Positions 6,391 through 6,824 of a DNA stretch of 6,824 nucleotides are shown one piece after another. Source of the stretch: 2-01-FULL-49-10 sp041652335 (GTDB taxonomy: Bacteria; Patescibacteriota; Kazan-3B-28; UBA10110); the NCBI GenBank assembly GCA_041652335.1, contig JBAZHL010000033.1, positions 1-6,824 of the forward strand, written 5' to 3'. Both the position numbers and the translations under genes were made by a program. The notes beneath the pieces are model-generated. The model worked only from the letters and a program-made list of their open reading frames with translations. It searched no databases and was not told the origin of the DNA. Within the stretch, counting starts at the first letter, position 1, and every line of letters begins with the position of its first letter.

Positions 6391-6484
6391 TTTACAATTT
6401 CTTTTTCCACTTGCACTTTTAATTGCACCCGTAGTTGCTTATATAGCATACAAAAAACATTGGAAAATAGCTGATATTTTTTGA
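6383..6484 (+). CDS. Cassette 3 microprotein B3 with HWKIAD motif (33 aa)
   Basis: The ATG at 6383 lies inside the end of A3, with AAAGGA (6369-6374) 8 nt upstream. A hydrophobic segment (about residues 5-23) is followed by YKKHWKIADIF. As the most diverged of the three at DNA level, yet with H-W-K-I-A-D unchanged, it gives the strongest argument that the B peptide is selected. A REP core follows 21 nt after the stop. Confidence 0.7.
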   Translation: MNDLQFLFPLALLIAPVVAYIAYKKHWKIADIF

Positions 6485-6504
6485 AGTAAAAAAGGGGCAT
6501 GAAA

Positions 6505-6517
6505 GGTGTCAGGCACC
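6505..6517 (+). repeat. REP-like core upstream of the RAYT remnant
   Basis: GGTGTCAGGCACC, with perfect GGTG/CACC pairing around TCAGG but without the outer A/T arms. It ends 54 bp before the remnant ATG (counted from the GTGTCAGGCAC core), the same distance as for the intact RAYT. Confidence 0.8.
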
Positions 6518-6570
6518 ATTCCGAGAATAAAACTTAAAATATATTTAATATTATTGTGCTTCAATGCTAT

Positions 6571-6600
6571 ATGCCAAGAAAAGAACGATTGACCGAAGAA
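6571..6600 (+). pseudogene. Remnant of a second RAYT gene (first ten codons)
   Basis: The 19 bases from the ATG (ATGCCAAGAAAAGAACGAT) are identical to the start of the intact RAYT at 5005. The encoded MPRKERLTEE is the kind of N-terminus expected for this family. Upstream AT-rich sequence also resembles that before the intact gene. After codon 10 the sequence changes directly into a REP hairpin, so the gene body has been lost. Confidence 0.7.
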
Positions 6601-6622
6601 AAAGGGTGTCAGGCACTCTTTT
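6600..6622 (+). repeat. REP-like hairpin, full copy
   Basis: Nine-pair hairpin AAAAGGGTG/CACTCTTTT with loop TCAGG and core GTGTCAGGCAC at 6606-6616. It directly abuts the truncated RAYT, so the remnant is bracketed by REPs. Confidence 0.85.
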
Positions 6623-6628
6623 ACGGAA

Positions 6629-6673
6629 ACGAGGTTTCAACCTCGTCTATCATTGGCAAGGATAAATCCTTGC
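6629..6673. repeat. Pair of adjacent perfect hairpins
   Basis: ACGAGGTT/AACCTCGT (6629-6646) and GCAAGGAT/ATCCTTGC (6656-6673) are both eight-pair inverted repeats with only two central bases and 9 bp between them. Neither has a T-run, so they are not obvious terminators. They may be another hairpin family recognised by a single-strand transposase or end structures of a deleted element. Confidence 0.6.
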
Positions 6674-6683
6674 TTCCTTCTAA

Positions 6684-6698
6684 TTAATATAACGCTAC
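6684..6698 (+). repeat. Third copy of TTAAYATAACGCTAC motif
   Basis: TTAATATAACGCTAC differs by one base from TTAACATAACGCTAC at 3889-3903 and 4454-4468, where it lies about 45 bp upstream of the cassette -10 boxes. Here no cassette follows inside the window. Confidence 0.6.
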
Positions 6699-6824
6699 TG
6701 CCCTATTAACAAATTACACCCCTGTGAAGAATGGCACTAACTTAAGCAAAAAAAGAGTAAAAATCAGGGAATAAAGAAGTTGGAATACAACTGGCTTTAA
6801 TCAAGAAATCATCACCAAATGAAA

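Noticed and set aside
6027..6500. Reverse-strand ORFs (6027-6239 and 6246-6500) over cassette 3
   Set aside because: They overlap the A3/B3 pair, whose paralogues, promoter and SD support the forward strand; the reverse products are unlike anything in cassettes 1 and 2.
6700..6824. Possible insertion-sequence end around GGCACTAACTTAAG near 6730
   Set aside because: It looks like a transposon terminus by feel only; no matching inverted end, target duplication or transposase frame is inside the window. I see no supported feature in this stretch.

Overview
The window looks like an AT-rich accessory region of a Campylobacterota (epsilonproteobacterial) chromosome, perhaps from the Sulfurimonas/Sulfurovum/Sulfurospirillum/Arcobacter range. 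This rests on the low GC, extended -10 promoters of the TGnTATAAT type without a clear -35, the Thr/Ala/Asp-rich S-layer-like protein and the style of the transposase. The genus cannot be fixed from this sequence.

Layout. (1) Positions 3-3587 hold the 3' part of a very large secreted or surface beta-strand-repeat protein; its start lies upstream of the window. (2) Positions 3588-3745 hold a tandem 51-bp hairpin repeat and a rho-independent terminator. (3) Positions 3757-6622 are a mosaic of short REP-like hairpins with the core GTGTCAGGCAC: eight full cores, all in the same orientation, plus several half or deleted copies. Among them lie three copies of an unrecognised two-gene cassette and one REP-associated tyrosine transposase (RAYT, 5005-5763). 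A second RAYT survives only as its first ten codons between two REPs (6571-6600). (4) Positions 6623-6824 hold two perfect short hairpins, a third copy of a 15-bp motif found upstream of the first two cassettes, and sequence I cannot assign.

The cassette is the most interesting part. Each copy encodes protein A (80-83 aa: short charged N-terminus, two predicted membrane segments) and, overlapping its 3' end by 8-11 nt, a microprotein B (32-34 aa: one membrane segment ending in a constant K-x-H-W-K-I-A-D motif). In all three copies an extended -10 box ends 6-7 nt before the ATG of A, so the transcript should be leaderless, while B has a good Shine-Dalgarno inside A. The B genes are short enough for standard annotation to miss. 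Synonymous differences in the HWKIAD codons argue that all three are selected as proteins. I do not recognise either family. Leaderless expression, translational coupling, multiplication and mobile surroundings suggest a small membrane two-component module such as toxin/antidote, defence or stress, but this is inference.

The RAYT probably mobilises or once mobilised the REP hairpins. Cassettes 1 and 2 and the RAYT share the same sequence just after their upstream REP, so the cassettes may have spread on the same framework, by transposition or by recombination between REPs.
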